DNA of 36,450 nt from Lachnospiraceae bacterium (GCA_030540075.1 JAUNWX010000021.1:1-36450); one strand, 5' to 3'. Positions 16,906 to 25,769 are shown, counted from the stretch's first letter. Notes: a model not told the origin generated them from the sequence alone. Numbers and translations: made by a program.

Positions 16906-17988
16906 TTATTTCTTTGTGATGTAGCCCTTCTTTGCGAGGTACTCGGCTGCTTCTACGCCACCGCCGGCAGCACCACGGAGGGTGTTGTGGCTGAGGCCGA
17001 CGAACTTCCAGTCATAGATAGAGTCCTCACGGAGACGGCCGATGGAGATGCCCATGCCGTTCTCGTAGTTCACGTCGAGGGAAACCTGTGGACGGTCGTC
17101 CTCCTCGAGGTACTGGATGAACTGCTTCGGTGCGGACGGAAGCTCAAGCTCCTGCGGCTCACCGCGGTAACTGCGGAGTGCCTCGACGAGCTCTTCCTTC
17201 GTCGGCTTCTTATGGAACTTGACGAAGACCGTCGCGGTGTGACCGTTCAGAATCGGTACACGGATGCACTGTGCAGAGATCTTGAGGCCATCGATGAGAT
17301 CGATGTGATCGCCCTCGAGGCTGCCGAGTACGCGGAGCGGCTCCTTCTCGGACTTCTCTTCCTCACCACCGATGTACGGGATGATGTTGTGCTCCATCTC
17401 CGGCCAGGACTCAAAGTTCTTACCGGCACCGGAAATCGCCTGATAGGTGGAAACGATCACCTCATACGGCTCGAACTGCATCCATGCCGCGAGGGCCGGT
17501 GTGTAGGACTGGATCGAGCAGTTCGGCTTTACGGCGATGAAACCACGGGTGGTGCCGAGACGCTTCTTCTGTGCCTCGATGAGCTGATAGTGATCCGGGT
17601 TGATCTCCGGAACGACCATCGGTACATCTGTCGTCCAGCGGTGTGCGGAGTTGTTGGAAACGACCGGAGTCTCCGTCTTCGCATACGCTTCCTCGATGGC
17701 CTTGATCTCGTCCTTCTTCATATTCACTGCGGAAAAAACGAAGTCGACATCCTTCGCAACCTCTTCTACCTTCGAAACGTCCTGGACGATCATGTCCTTC
17801 ACTTCCTCCGGCATCGGAATATCCAGCTTCCACTTGCCTTCTACGGCCTCTGCATAAGTCTTACCTGCAGATCTCGGGGACGCTGCAAGCGTCGTCAGCT
17901 CGAACCAAGGATGATTTACAAGCAATGTGATAAAACGCTGGCCAACCATTCCAGTCGCACCAAGAACACCAACCTTTAACTTTTCCAT
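16906..17988 (-). CDS. asd: Aspartate-semialdehyde dehydrogenase
   Basis: A 360-residue NADP-dependent enzyme that reduces aspartyl phosphate to aspartate semialdehyde, the branch point to lysine/diaminopimelate, methionine and threonine. The N-terminal Rossmann motif GATGMVGQRF is present; the active-site Cys157 lies in KPNCSIQSYTPA and the acid/base His250 in PILNGHTATVFV. Length and the C-terminal SHNTLRGAAGGGVEAAEYL fit the archaeal/fungal-like ASADH subtype rather than the shorter E. coli-like core of many bacteria. It has its own promoter, a GAGGAG ribosome site and a terminator, so it is monocistronic. Confidence 0.95.
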   Translation of the reverse strand: MEKLKVGVLGATGMVGQRFITLLVNHPWFELTTLAASPRSAGKTYAEAVEGKWKLDIPMPEEVKDMIVQDVSKVEEVAKDVDFVFSAVNMKKDEIKAIEEAYAKTETPVVSNNSAHRWTTDVPMVVPEINPDHYQLIEAQKKRLGTTRGFIAVKPNCSIQSYTPALAAWMQFEPYEVIVSTYQAISGAGKNFESWPEMEHNIIPYIGGEEEKSEKEPLRVLGSLEGDHIDLIDGLKISAQCIRVPILNGHTATVFVKFHKKPTKEELVEALRSYRGEPQELELPSAPKQFIQYLEEDDRPQVSLDVNYENGMGISIGRLREDSIYDWKFVGLSHNTLRGAAGGGVEAAEYLAKKGYITKK

Positions 17989-18043
17989 TTCAGTCTCCTC
18001 AACACTTTTGAATGCGCTTTGATAGATACGTATATGTTTCCGT

Positions 18044-18072
18044 ATTGTATTACTTTTAGCTCACCGTGGCAA
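18044..18072 (-). promoter_or_regulatory. Promoter of asd
   Basis: TTGCCA, a 17-bp spacer and TACAAT (5/6 matches in each box). The predicted start near 18037 leaves a leader of only about 50 nt, too short for a lysine riboswitch. Confidence 0.75.
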
Positions 18073-18143
18073 TATAACAATTTTGAATAGCAATCTTAAC
18101 TCCCGTCTAATGGTGCCATTTTCAATAACGAAAGCATATACTA

Positions 18144-18758
18144 TCAAAGCAATCTTAACAGCTGTATAAGTTCATGTGGTTCTCTGTTTTTAGAAACCGT
18201 TTGTCTGGTATCAAACTGTGAAAATCGATTTTCATTATAAAACTTCAATAATTTTTCATCCTTACTGGCTTCGAGAAATGCCACGGTTCCACCACCCATA
18301 TACTGCATTTCTTCAATAACGGTCCATGCCAATTCAAGAAGTTCTGCACCACTTATTTTATCGTTTCGATCATTTGCAAAATTCTTACTAAGCTGTGCAA
18401 TCAGATAAGCAGACATAGTGTACGTCTGAGAGCTCTCATCCAATTCACTGATCCTTAACAGTTTTCTTTTCACTGTATTACTTACCGTTTCGCCTCTCAC
18501 TGTTAAAGGCTTAAGCGCTATGCTGAAATATCCGATCAGTTCGCCTTCGTCGTTTGAAAACACCAAGTAAGTTACAGACTGATTCTTTTTCGTAAACTCA
18601 ATCGCATTATTCTTTAAAAATCCTTCAACATCCGGGTTTTTAGGACAAAAAAAATCGGAGAGCATTCTGATCAATGCAGGCTCTCCGACGTCTTCATCAC
18701 TACCTAGGGCAAGATACTCACGAATGTTGATGATCGTATAATCATCTCTGACCGCCAC
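18144..18758 (-). CDS. GNAT-family acetyltransferase, probable toxin of a TA pair
   Basis: A 204-residue protein with a GNAT-like fold. YLVFSNDEGELIGYFSIAL matches a central beta strand pair, and GGGTVAFLEASKDEKLLKFYNENRF matches the C-terminal acetyl-CoA/substrate region, which in TA toxins of this class acetylates charged tRNA. It starts at a GTG (18758) with GAGGAAGA upstream and overlaps the preceding small gene by 17 bp, so translation is coupled. The locus is visibly more AT-rich than its neighbours, suggesting acquisition. An ordinary acetyltransferase is the alternative; the tight small-partner arrangement favours a toxin. Confidence 0.78.
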   Translation of the reverse strand: MAVRDDYTIINIREYLALGSDEDVGEPALIRMLSDFFCPKNPDVEGFLKNNAIEFTKKNQSVTYLVFSNDEGELIGYFSIALKPLTVRGETVSNTVKRKLLRISELDESSQTYTMSAYLIAQLSKNFANDRNDKISGAELLELAWTVIEEMQYMGGGTVAFLEASKDEKLLKFYNENRFSQFDTRQTVSKNREPHELIQLLRLL

Positions 18759-18936
18759 TCGTTCTCTTCCTCGCTTCCATGAATTTTCTGAGGTCCGCTT
18801 CACCTTTAATCTGTTTTACAGAAAGCTGATGACGTACTGGGCGATTATTAGCAGACTTCTCGATTGCTTCAACAAAGCTCTCTACCTGCTTTTCCCCAGA
18901 TATAACAAAACTCTTCGTAATACTTGAAGTTGCCAT
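18742..18936 (-). CDS. Small antitoxin-like partner of the GNAT protein
   Basis: A 64-residue protein beginning MATSSITKSFVISGEKQVES with a very strong AAGGAGGTGG ribosome site. The N-terminal half looks like a short beta strand plus helix and the C-terminal half is basic (LRKFMEARKRTSGGQR). It overlaps the GNAT gene by 17 bp. Similar small genes commonly precede GNAT toxins in clostridia, as far as I recall; DNA binding and neutralisation are inferred from this layout. Confidence 0.75.
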   Translation of the reverse strand: MATSSITKSFVISGEKQVESFVEAIEKSANNRPVRHQLSVKQIKGEADLRKFMEARKRTSGGQR

Positions 18937-18996
18937 ACAACCACCTCCTTATCATATGTATCGATAGCACAAACTGTAAACTATCTTGTGTATATA

Positions 18997-19025
18997 ATAC
19001 TAATACAAAAACATTTGTTTTGCAA
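18997..19025 (-). promoter_or_regulatory. Promoter of the antitoxin-GNAT operon
   Basis: TTGCAA, a 17-bp spacer and TAGTAT, about 60 nt upstream of the antitoxin start. The spacer holds the inverted repeat AAACA-AAT-GTTTT, a plausible autoregulatory operator. Confidence 0.55.
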
Positions 19026-19051
19026 TACTAATAGTGATTAAATTTCAACAA

Positions 19052-19128
19052 GCTCCCGACTGCCGCGAAGGGTGGGGCCAATACCTATCGTCATCGTCAC
19101 TTGGATAGGGTGGGCGGCAGGAGGGAGC
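19052..19128. other. Structured spacer between parC and the TA operon
   Basis: GCTCCC/GGGAGC and CTGCCGC/GCGGCAG form a 13-bp stem separated by a symmetric GA/GA internal loop, with an inner CCTATC/GATAGG hairpin. There is no T-run on either side. The rest of the 19040-19230 spacer contains a short plus-strand frame (KGHYLIDEHLEDIQELY...) that may be a gene remnant. Confidence 0.5.
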
Positions 19129-19230
19129 GAATATTTCAAGTGCCAAAGGGACATTACCTTATTGACGAACATCTCGAAGATATACAGGAACTCTATACCA
19201 GATGCATCATATGGGGCAGAATCCCCGTAA

Positions 19231-21468
19231 TCAGTGTTTCGTGCCTTTTCCGGCGCGGCCGGCGAGCTTCAGGCGGCTCAGGCTGAGCGGCTTCTTCCGA
19301 TAGCTGATCTCCACCGGCTCGGTGCCGAGGAGGTAGAAGTGTTCGAGGGTGTCGCACTTGCCGAGTTTGATGCCGATGACGCCCTTGCTGTTCTTCTTCT
19401 GGAGCGGGATATCGCTCAGCGAGCAGCGGAGGAAGTAGCCGTCATGCGTCTCGAAGACGATGTCGGTTTCGTAGGCCATCTCGCGGATCTCGATCAGCTG
19501 ATCGCCCTCGCCCAGCTTCGTCGCAGCGACGAGCTTGTTCGCGGTCTCGAACTCCGAGGTCTCGACGAGCTTCACCATCGCGTATCTCGTCGCGAAGATC
19601 AGAGTCTTCCCGGCCAGGGCGGACTTCACATTGGCATAGATAATCTCTTCCTGGTTCGCGTTGTACTTACTGATGTTGTCGATCGGCACGCCCTTATCCT
19701 TGAACTTTCCGAGCGGCACATCCTGGCACTTGATCTGGTGCATGTTGCCCTTGTCGGTGAACAGCAGCACGCGATCCGTGTTCTTACACTTCAGCACGAA
19801 GCGGTTGTCCGACTCGACGGCTTCCTGATTTCGCTGGTAGGTTGCCTCATCCATGAGCTTGCAGTAGCCGAACTTGTCCTGGATGTAGTAGCAGCTGATC
19901 TCCTGCACCTCGTTCTCGTTGAAGACGGCTTCCTTGCCATCCTCGAGCAGGGTGCGTCGCGGCACGGCATACGCGGCCTTGATCATCATGAGGTCCTCGG
20001 ACAGCACCTCGTTCATACGCTCGCGACTGCCCAGGATCCCGCGGTACTCCTTGATATTTCGCAGGGTCTCCGCGTGCTGCTTCTTCAGCTCGATCAGCTC
20101 GAGACCGATGAGCTTGCTGAGACGCATATCGAGGATCGCCTGTGCCTGCCGCTCCGTGAAGTGGAAGGTCTCGATCGTCGACATGAACTCACGGTCCCGC
20201 TCACGGAACTTGATGCCCGTGATCTCACCGTTCATGAGTGCCTGCTTCGCGTCGGTCGGACTCTTCGAGTTCCGGAGAAGGGCAATGATGGCGTCGATCA
20301 GGTCGACGGCCTTGATTAAACCATCCTGGATCTCTTTACGTGCGAGCTCCTTCTCGAGCAGGTTCTGGTACTTATTCGTGAGGATCTCGTACTGGAACTT
20401 AAGATAGGCCTTCAGGATGCCCCGGAGCGTCATGGTCTCCGGCCGTCCCTCGTGGATGGCCAGCATGTTCACGCCGAAGGTATCCTCGAGTCTCGTTTTC
20501 TTATACAGTATATTCTCGATGCGCTCGATGTCAGCATTGGCCTTCAGCTCGAGCACGATGCGGATACCGTTTTTGTCGGACTGGTTCGAGATGTCGATGA
20601 TCTCCGGAAGGATCTTGTCCTCGACGAGCTGCGCGACATCCTGCATGAACTTCATGATGCCCTGGCCGATCATCGTGTACGGAATCTCAGTCACGACGAG
20701 CTTATCGCGGTCGGAACGGCCCTCCTTCTTTTCGAACTGCAGCTTTCCGCGGAGCTTGAGGCGGCCCGTGCCGCTGCGGTAAATGTCAACGAGCTCGGAC
20801 TTGTTCGCGATGATGCCGCCGGTCGGGAAATCCGGTCCCTTCAGGTACTGCATCATGTCTGCGGTCTCCATCGCCGGGTTGCGGAGGTACGCGAGGATGA
20901 GGTCAATGATCTCGCCGAGATTGTGGCTCGGGGTGGAGGTCGTCATGCCGACCGCGATACCCTCGGAGCCGTTCAGCAGGAAGTACGGAATACGTGCCGG
21001 CAGCACCACCGGTTCCTGCAGGGTCTCGTCGTAGTTCGGCTGGAACGGCACCATCGTGTCGATGTCCGCCAGCATGCAGTCATCCGTGAACTTCTCGAGC
21101 TTCGCCTCGGTGTATCGCGGTGCGGCTGCGGAGTCGCCCTCGATGGAACCGAAGTTACCCTGGCCATGCACCACCGGCTGCATGCGCTTGAAATCCTGCG
21201 CCATGACGACCAGGGTGTCGTAAATCGAGGAGTCACCGTGCGGATGGTACTTACCCATCGTATCACCACAGATACGCGCCGACTTGTAAGTCGGGCGATC
21301 GTGGTTTGCGTGCAGCTCGTTCATGTCATAGAGCACGCGCCGCTGTACCGGCTTCAGTCCGTCACGGATGTCCGGTACCGCACGCGAGGTGATGACACTC
21401 ATCGAGTAATCGAGGTAGGATTTCTGCATCTCCTCGGAAAATTCAGTTGTTAAAATCTGTTCAGCCAT
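19231..21468 (-). CDS. parC: Topoisomerase IV subunit A (GyrA paralogue)
   Basis: A 745-residue type IIA cleavage subunit. The active tyrosine is Tyr119 in SAAAPRYTEAKL; the quinolone region HPHGDSSIYDT has Ser80 and Asp84, the sensitive residues at GyrA-83/87 positions. A coiled-coil gate and a beta-pinwheel C-domain follow. The canonical GyrA box (QRRGGKG-type) is absent; the corresponding stretch reads QKKNSKGVIG. Together with the short length this favours decatenating topoisomerase IV over gyrase. The ATG has GAAGGA upstream. It follows parE with a 240-bp structured spacer. A second gyrase subunit set elsewhere in the genome is expected but not visible. Confidence 0.88.
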   Translation of the reverse strand: MAEQILTTEFSEEMQKSYLDYSMSVITSRAVPDIRDGLKPVQRRVLYDMNELHANHDRPTYKSARICGDTMGKYHPHGDSSIYDTLVVMAQDFKRMQPVVHGQGNFGSIEGDSAAAPRYTEAKLEKFTDDCMLADIDTMVPFQPNYDETLQEPVVLPARIPYFLLNGSEGIAVGMTTSTPSHNLGEIIDLILAYLRNPAMETADMMQYLKGPDFPTGGIIANKSELVDIYRSGTGRLKLRGKLQFEKKEGRSDRDKLVVTEIPYTMIGQGIMKFMQDVAQLVEDKILPEIIDISNQSDKNGIRIVLELKANADIERIENILYKKTRLEDTFGVNMLAIHEGRPETMTLRGILKAYLKFQYEILTNKYQNLLEKELARKEIQDGLIKAVDLIDAIIALLRNSKSPTDAKQALMNGEITGIKFRERDREFMSTIETFHFTERQAQAILDMRLSKLIGLELIELKKQHAETLRNIKEYRGILGSRERMNEVLSEDLMMIKAAYAVPRRTLLEDGKEAVFNENEVQEISCYYIQDKFGYCKLMDEATYQRNQEAVESDNRFVLKCKNTDRVLLFTDKGNMHQIKCQDVPLGKFKDKGVPIDNISKYNANQEEIIYANVKSALAGKTLIFATRYAMVKLVETSEFETANKLVAATKLGEGDQLIEIREMAYETDIVFETHDGYFLRCSLSDIPLQKKNSKGVIGIKLGKCDTLEHFYLLGTEPVEISYRKKPLSLSRLKLAGRAGKGTKH

Positions 21469-21479
21469 ATATATCCTTC

Positions 21480-21705
21480 ATTTATGTTATAAGGAGACAA
21501 TGCCATTTGATGCGCCTGCGGCGCGGGCATTGTCGTTTGATTTTGCCGCAATAGCGGCAAAACGGCCTCGCCGCCCGGGGGCATCACAAGGAGTGTAGGA
21601 GTTTGTATCAGACAAACTCCGAAACGATATCCCACAGAGCTGTGCTCTGTGCCCGAAGGGCTAAACTCGGGCATCCAAAGCCCGAGTTTAGGGCGGTCCC
21701 CTGTG
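21480..21705 (-). other. Multi-hairpin spacer between parE and parC
   Basis: In minus-strand order: an exact 12-bp hairpin CTAAACTCGGGC/GCCCGAGTTTAG, a 7-bp CACAGAG/CTCTGTG hairpin, a 9-bp GGAGTTTGT/ACAAACTCC hairpin, a 9-10-bp TTTTGCCGC/GCGGCAAAA hairpin, and GACAATGCC/GGCATTGTC. ATCACA near the start can pair with TGTGAT after the third hairpin, enclosing the first three. The whole begins directly after the parE stop and ends about 20 nt before the parC start. None of the stems has a terminator T-run. Confidence 0.7.
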
Positions 21706-21708
21706 TGA

Positions 21709-23634
21709 TCAGGAATCAATAACCGCTTCATTCGCGTGGTCGTGGATGAAGTCGCGGCGCGGTCCTACGTCGGAGCCCATCAGCATTGACGTCACCTCGG
21801 AGGCCATGCGGCCGTCCTCAATCTCCACGCGCTTCAGCACGCGGTTTTCCGGGTTCAGGGTCGTCTCCCAGAGCTGCTCCGGGTTCATCTCACCGAGACC
21901 CTTGAAGCGCTTCAGGTCATAGGAGCCGGCCTTGTGCTTCTTCTGATACTTCGTGAGCGCCGCCTCGTCGTAGAGGTACTCGGACGCTTCCTTCTTGCTG
22001 TGCGGGATCGCCTGGTAGAGCGGCGGCATCGACACGTAGACATGTCCCTCGCGGATGAGGTCCGGCATGAAGCGGTACAGGAAGGTCAGCAGCAGGGTGT
22101 CGATGTGCGAACCGTCGACGTCGGCATCCGTCATCAGGATGATCTTGTTGTAGCGCAGCTTCGAGATGTCAAAGTCATTGCCGTAGCCCTCGGAGAAGCC
22201 GCAGCCAAAGGTGTTGATCATGGTCTTGATCTCCGCGTTCGCGAGGACCTTATCCATCGACGCCTTCTCAACGTTCAGGATCTTACCACGAAGCGGCAGG
22301 ATCGCCTGGGTCTGACGGTCACGGCAGGTCTTCGCAGAGCCGCCCGCCGAATCACCCTCGACGATGAAGATCTCACACTTTTCCGGGTCCTTCGAGATGC
22401 AGTTCGCGAGCTTACCGTTCGAGTCGAAGCTATACTTCGACTTGCTCAGCATGTTCGTCTTCGCCTTCTCCTCGGCGCGACGGATCTTTGCGGACTTCTC
22501 GGCACAGCCGATGATGGCCTTCACCACCTCGACATTACGATCGAAGTAATGCTGCAGCTCCGCATCGACGATGCTCTGCACATACTTCGCGGCATCCGCA
22601 CTCGCGAGCTTCGTCTTCGTCTGCCCCTCGAAGATCGGGTCCGGGAACTTGATGGCGATGACCGCGGTCATACCGTTACGGGTATCCGCACCGGTGAAGT
22701 TCGCATCCTTCTCCTTCAGGATCCCGAGCTGGCGCGCGTAGCTGTTGATGAGCTGTGTAAACTTCGTCTTGAAGCCCACGATGTGCGTACCACCCTCCTG
22801 GGTGAAGATGTTATTACAGAAACCGAGGATGTTCTCCTCGAAATTATCACAGAACTGAATACAGCACTCGAGGGTCGTGCCCTCGCACTCTCCGCGGAAG
22901 TAGATCTCCGGGGTCACCGGCTCGCTGTCCTTATTGAGCTCCTTTACGAAGGCGATGATACCTTCCGGCTCATGGTACTCGATCGTCTCCGGCACCTCGC
23001 CACGCTGATCCGCATAGTGGATCGTCAGCTCCGGGTTGAGGTAGGCGGTCTCGTGAAGGCGGGACTTCAGCCACTCCTCCTTGAAACGCGTCTTCTCGAA
23101 GATCTCCGGATCCGGGATGAAGCTGATCTCCGTACCGGTCTCCTTCGTCTTTCCGACCACCGGAAGCAGGCCGTTCACGAGCTCCGTCGTCGGCTTTCCG
23201 CGCTCGTAGGAGTCCTCGTAGATCTTTCCGCCCTGATAGACCCGCACGCGCATCATCTGTGAGAGAGCATTGACCACGGACGAGCCGACGCCGTGGAGAC
23301 CACCGGAGGTCTTGTATGCCTTATCGTCGAACTTTCCACCCGCGTGCAGCGTCGTCAGGACGATACGCTCCGCGGACACGCCCTTCTGGTGCATCCCGAC
23401 CGGAATACCACGACCGTCGTCCCGCACCGTACATGCGCCATCCGCCGTCAGTGTCACCCATATATTTCTGCAGTATCCTGCCAGATGCTCATCGACCGAG
23501 TTATCCACGATCTCGTAGATCAGGTGATTGAGACCACGCGTGCCCACCGAACCGATGTACATACCCGGTCGCACACGGACCGGCTCCAGCCCTTCGAGGA
23601 CAGTAATACTCGACGCATCATACTTCTCTGCCAT
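21709..23634 (-). CDS. parE: Topoisomerase IV subunit B (GyrB paralogue)
   Basis: A 641-residue type IIA ATPase subunit partnering with the parC product. GHKL ATP site: EIVDNSVDEHLAGYC, DDGRGIPVGMH and GGLHGVGSSVVNALS. Toprim: EGDSAGGSAK, LPLRGKILNVEKAS and DADVDGSHI; the C-terminus has FKGLGEMNPEQLWETTLNP. Length (about 640) suits ParE or Firmicutes GyrB; pairing with a gyrase-box-less A subunit points to topoisomerase IV. The ATG at 23634 follows AGGAG by 5 nt, and an upstream in-frame alternative start at 23640 overlaps that site. It has its own strong promoter. Confidence 0.9.
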   Translation of the reverse strand: MAEKYDASSITVLEGLEPVRVRPGMYIGSVGTRGLNHLIYEIVDNSVDEHLAGYCRNIWVTLTADGACTVRDDGRGIPVGMHQKGVSAERIVLTTLHAGGKFDDKAYKTSGGLHGVGSSVVNALSQMMRVRVYQGGKIYEDSYERGKPTTELVNGLLPVVGKTKETGTEISFIPDPEIFEKTRFKEEWLKSRLHETAYLNPELTIHYADQRGEVPETIEYHEPEGIIAFVKELNKDSEPVTPEIYFRGECEGTTLECCIQFCDNFEENILGFCNNIFTQEGGTHIVGFKTKFTQLINSYARQLGILKEKDANFTGADTRNGMTAVIAIKFPDPIFEGQTKTKLASADAAKYVQSIVDAELQHYFDRNVEVVKAIIGCAEKSAKIRRAEEKAKTNMLSKSKYSFDSNGKLANCISKDPEKCEIFIVEGDSAGGSAKTCRDRQTQAILPLRGKILNVEKASMDKVLANAEIKTMINTFGCGFSEGYGNDFDISKLRYNKIILMTDADVDGSHIDTLLLTFLYRFMPDLIREGHVYVSMPPLYQAIPHSKKEASEYLYDEAALTKYQKKHKAGSYDLKRFKGLGEMNPEQLWETTLNPENRVLKRVEIEDGRMASEVTSMLMGSDVGPRRDFIHDHANEAVIDS

Positions 23635-23705
23635 ACACACTCCTGTTTCAACTTCTATGTTAACTCCACGGACTCAGCTATATCCGCGAAGGCCTAATCT
23701 ATAAA

Positions 23706-23735
23706 ATAATACCATAGATCATACGTTTTATGCAA
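23706..23735 (-). promoter_or_regulatory. Promoter of parE-parC
   Basis: TTGCAT, an 18-bp spacer and TATTAT, about 70 nt upstream of the parE start and just after the terminators of hflC. Confidence 0.7.
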
Positions 23736-23752
23736 GAACCCCGGAGGGCTAC

Positions 23753-23819
23753 AAAAAGAGACGCCCGACAGGCGTCCCGTAAAAATCAGCCGGGAGGTGA
23801 AAGAATTCACCCCGGCTGC
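23753..23819 (-). terminator. Two tandem terminators after hflC
   Basis: On the minus strand a CAGCCGGG...CCCGGCTG stem followed by ATTTTTA (23781-23818) is succeeded by GACGCC/GGCGTC followed by TCTTTTT (23753-23776). The double terminator gives strong insulation of the parE promoter. Confidence 0.9.
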
Positions 23820-23844
23820 ACTCTTCTAAAATATGAAACCTCAC

Positions 23845-24777
23845 TCAGTGGATATCTCCATACAGGATGCGGGCGAGCTCCGAGTCCTTGTCGAGGATGA
23901 TGGTCTTGTCTCCGCTTCCGCTCAGGGATTTCTTCATGGCTTCGACGGAGCGGATATAGTTATAGAAGGAGGCTTTCTCCTCGGTATTATAGGCGTCCGC
24001 GAGGATCTCCATATACTTCGCCTCGCCTTCACCGGAGAGCTCCGCGGCCTGCTTCTCTGCTTCCGCCTTCCGGATGGAAACCTCCTTATCGGTCTCGTTT
24101 CGGATCTTCTGGGCCTTCGCGGCGCCCTCCGCGGTATACGAAGCTGCGATGTTTTCACGCTCCGAAATCATGCGCTGATAGACCGCATCCTTATTATCAT
24201 CCGGCAGATCGAGGGCCTTGATCTCCGCCTTCGTGATCACGATGCCGTATCCGCCGATATCCGAATTCGCCTCGCTGGTGATCATATCCGTCAGTTTATC
24301 GCCACGCGCAGCGATGATATCATCCTGGCTCATCGAGGAAATGATATTCTTCGTGGCATTGTATACCGCCACGCCGACACGGTCCTCTGCCCCACTCGTC
24401 GACCCGTTCAGGGTCTGCATGAACTTCGTCGGATCCGTAATCTTCCAGACGATGTAGTTATCCGCAATCATCGATTTCTTATCCTTCGTGATGACATCGG
24501 ACGGCTTCACATCATAGAGCTGCATCGCCTTCGTCACGAAACGGATGTTGTCGGCCACCGGCATCTTCGTATATAAGCCGGCGGCATCCTTGACATCCAC
24601 GATCTTTCCGAAACGCGTTACGACCGCGTACTGATTTTCCGACACCGAATAAAACACGCCCCTCGAAAGCAGCGGCAGGACGACCAGGAAAACCGCGCAG
24701 GACACGATCACGGTGACGACATTTTTCACCGCCTTCTTCACGCGCTCGAGCGCTTCCTTCTTCTCATTATTTTCCAT
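23845..24777 (-). CDS. hflC: Membrane protease modulator HflC (SPFH family)
   Basis: A 310-residue protein with a short cytoplasmic N-tail, one membrane helix at about residues 22-40 (VVTVIVSCAVFLVVLPLL), then the SPFH/prohibitin domain (VFYSVSENQYAVVTRFGKIV onward) and a charged Ala/Glu coiled-coil (EGAAKAQKIRNETDKEVSIR). In relatives HflC pairs with HflK around FtsH and modulates membrane proteolysis. The ATG at 24777 has GGAGGTGA upstream and overlaps the end of hflK by 11 bp, so the pair is coupled. Confidence 0.92.
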   Translation of the reverse strand: MENNEKKEALERVKKAVKNVVTVIVSCAVFLVVLPLLSRGVFYSVSENQYAVVTRFGKIVDVKDAAGLYTKMPVADNIRFVTKAMQLYDVKPSDVITKDKKSMIADNYIVWKITDPTKFMQTLNGSTSGAEDRVGVAVYNATKNIISSMSQDDIIAARGDKLTDMITSEANSDIGGYGIVITKAEIKALDLPDDNKDAVYQRMISERENIAASYTAEGAAKAQKIRNETDKEVSIRKAEAEKQAAELSGEGEAKYMEILADAYNTEEKASFYNYIRSVEAMKKSLSGSGDKTIILDKDSELARILYGDIH

Positions 24778-25735
24778 TCTCGTCACCTCCATCCGCAGCC
24801 TCGACCGAGATATCCGCGAAGCTCTCCAGCGGCATCATCGTCTGCGTACTGCCATCACTGATGATCACCTTGAGCTCCGGCAGCACATCCTCCATCGCCT
24901 CATAGAAAATCCGCTTCTTCGTAATCAGCGGATTCAGCTTGTACTGATCGTACATCGCGTTAAAACGGGCGACCTGTCCGCTTGCTTCCGCAATTCTCGC
25001 TTCCTTCTCCGCTTCTGCCTTCTGGACAATGCTGTCGGCCGTTGCGTCTGCGGCCGGAATCTGCTCTGACTTATACTGCCTCGCTTTATTGATCGTGGTA
25101 TCCGCTTCCTGCTTCGCCGTCTCGACCGACTTGAAGGCCGCAACGACATCCGAAGTCGGCGGCTCCACATCCTGAATCGACAGATTCACGATCTGAATCC
25201 CGATATCTGCCTCCTCCAGCGACCTCGTCAGCTGATCCCGCACCTCCGCCTGGATCTTCGACTTCTCCGTCGTCATGACATCGTCCACCGTAAAATCCGA
25301 CACCGTCGAACGAATCGCCGCGGCCGCCATGTTCGAGATGAAGCGGACCGGCTCGCTCGAATTATAGAGATACTTGACCGGATCCGACACCTTATACTCG
25401 AGATAAAAATCCGTATTGACGAGATTAAAATCCGAGGTGATGGTCAGCGAATCACTGTTTGTTTCATAGTCTGGATTCTCACCATTCCGCTCGTTCGTGA
25501 TCGTGTAACCGATCGGCATACCATAGGTCGTCGTATCCACCTTCTGCACCTGGTCGATAAACGGAACCTTAAAGTACATACCCGCGGTCTTGATATCATT
25601 GACCTTCCCAAAACGCGTCACCACCGCCTGCTCCTGCTCCGACACCCGGTAAAACGACTGCAGCGCACAGCAAGCCACACCCACACATAAAAACATCGGA
25701 ATCGCTCTCAGGATTCCCTTTTTCCCATCTTTCAT
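24767..25735 (-). CDS. hflK: Membrane protease modulator HflK (SPFH family)
   Basis: A 322-residue SPFH protein with a single N-terminal membrane helix (AIPMFLCVGVACCALQSFY), a band-7 domain starting YRVSEQEQAVVTRFG, and a coiled-coil tail (TAKQEADTTINKARQYKSEQ). It is the expected partner of the HflC encoded downstream. It is shorter than proteobacterial HflK, which carries a Gly-rich N-extension. The ATG at 25735 has a GGGGAG ribosome site. The upstream leader contains a perfect 12-bp inverted repeat overlapping the start site. Confidence 0.9.
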   Translation of the reverse strand: MKDGKKGILRAIPMFLCVGVACCALQSFYRVSEQEQAVVTRFGKVNDIKTAGMYFKVPFIDQVQKVDTTTYGMPIGYTITNERNGENPDYETNSDSLTITSDFNLVNTDFYLEYKVSDPVKYLYNSSEPVRFISNMAAAAIRSTVSDFTVDDVMTTEKSKIQAEVRDQLTRSLEEADIGIQIVNLSIQDVEPPTSDVVAAFKSVETAKQEADTTINKARQYKSEQIPAADATADSIVQKAEAEKEARIAEASGQVARFNAMYDQYKLNPLITKKRIFYEAMEDVLPELKVIISDGSTQTMMPLESFADISVEAADGGDENGK

Positions 25736-25769
25736 ACGCTCCCCTTCTGTAATGATTTCAGAATAAAAC

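Noticed and set aside
17989-18143. Possible lysine riboswitch or T-box before asd
   Set aside because: The promoter at 18044-18072 leaves a leader of only about 50 nt, too short for either, and no conserved motif is visible.
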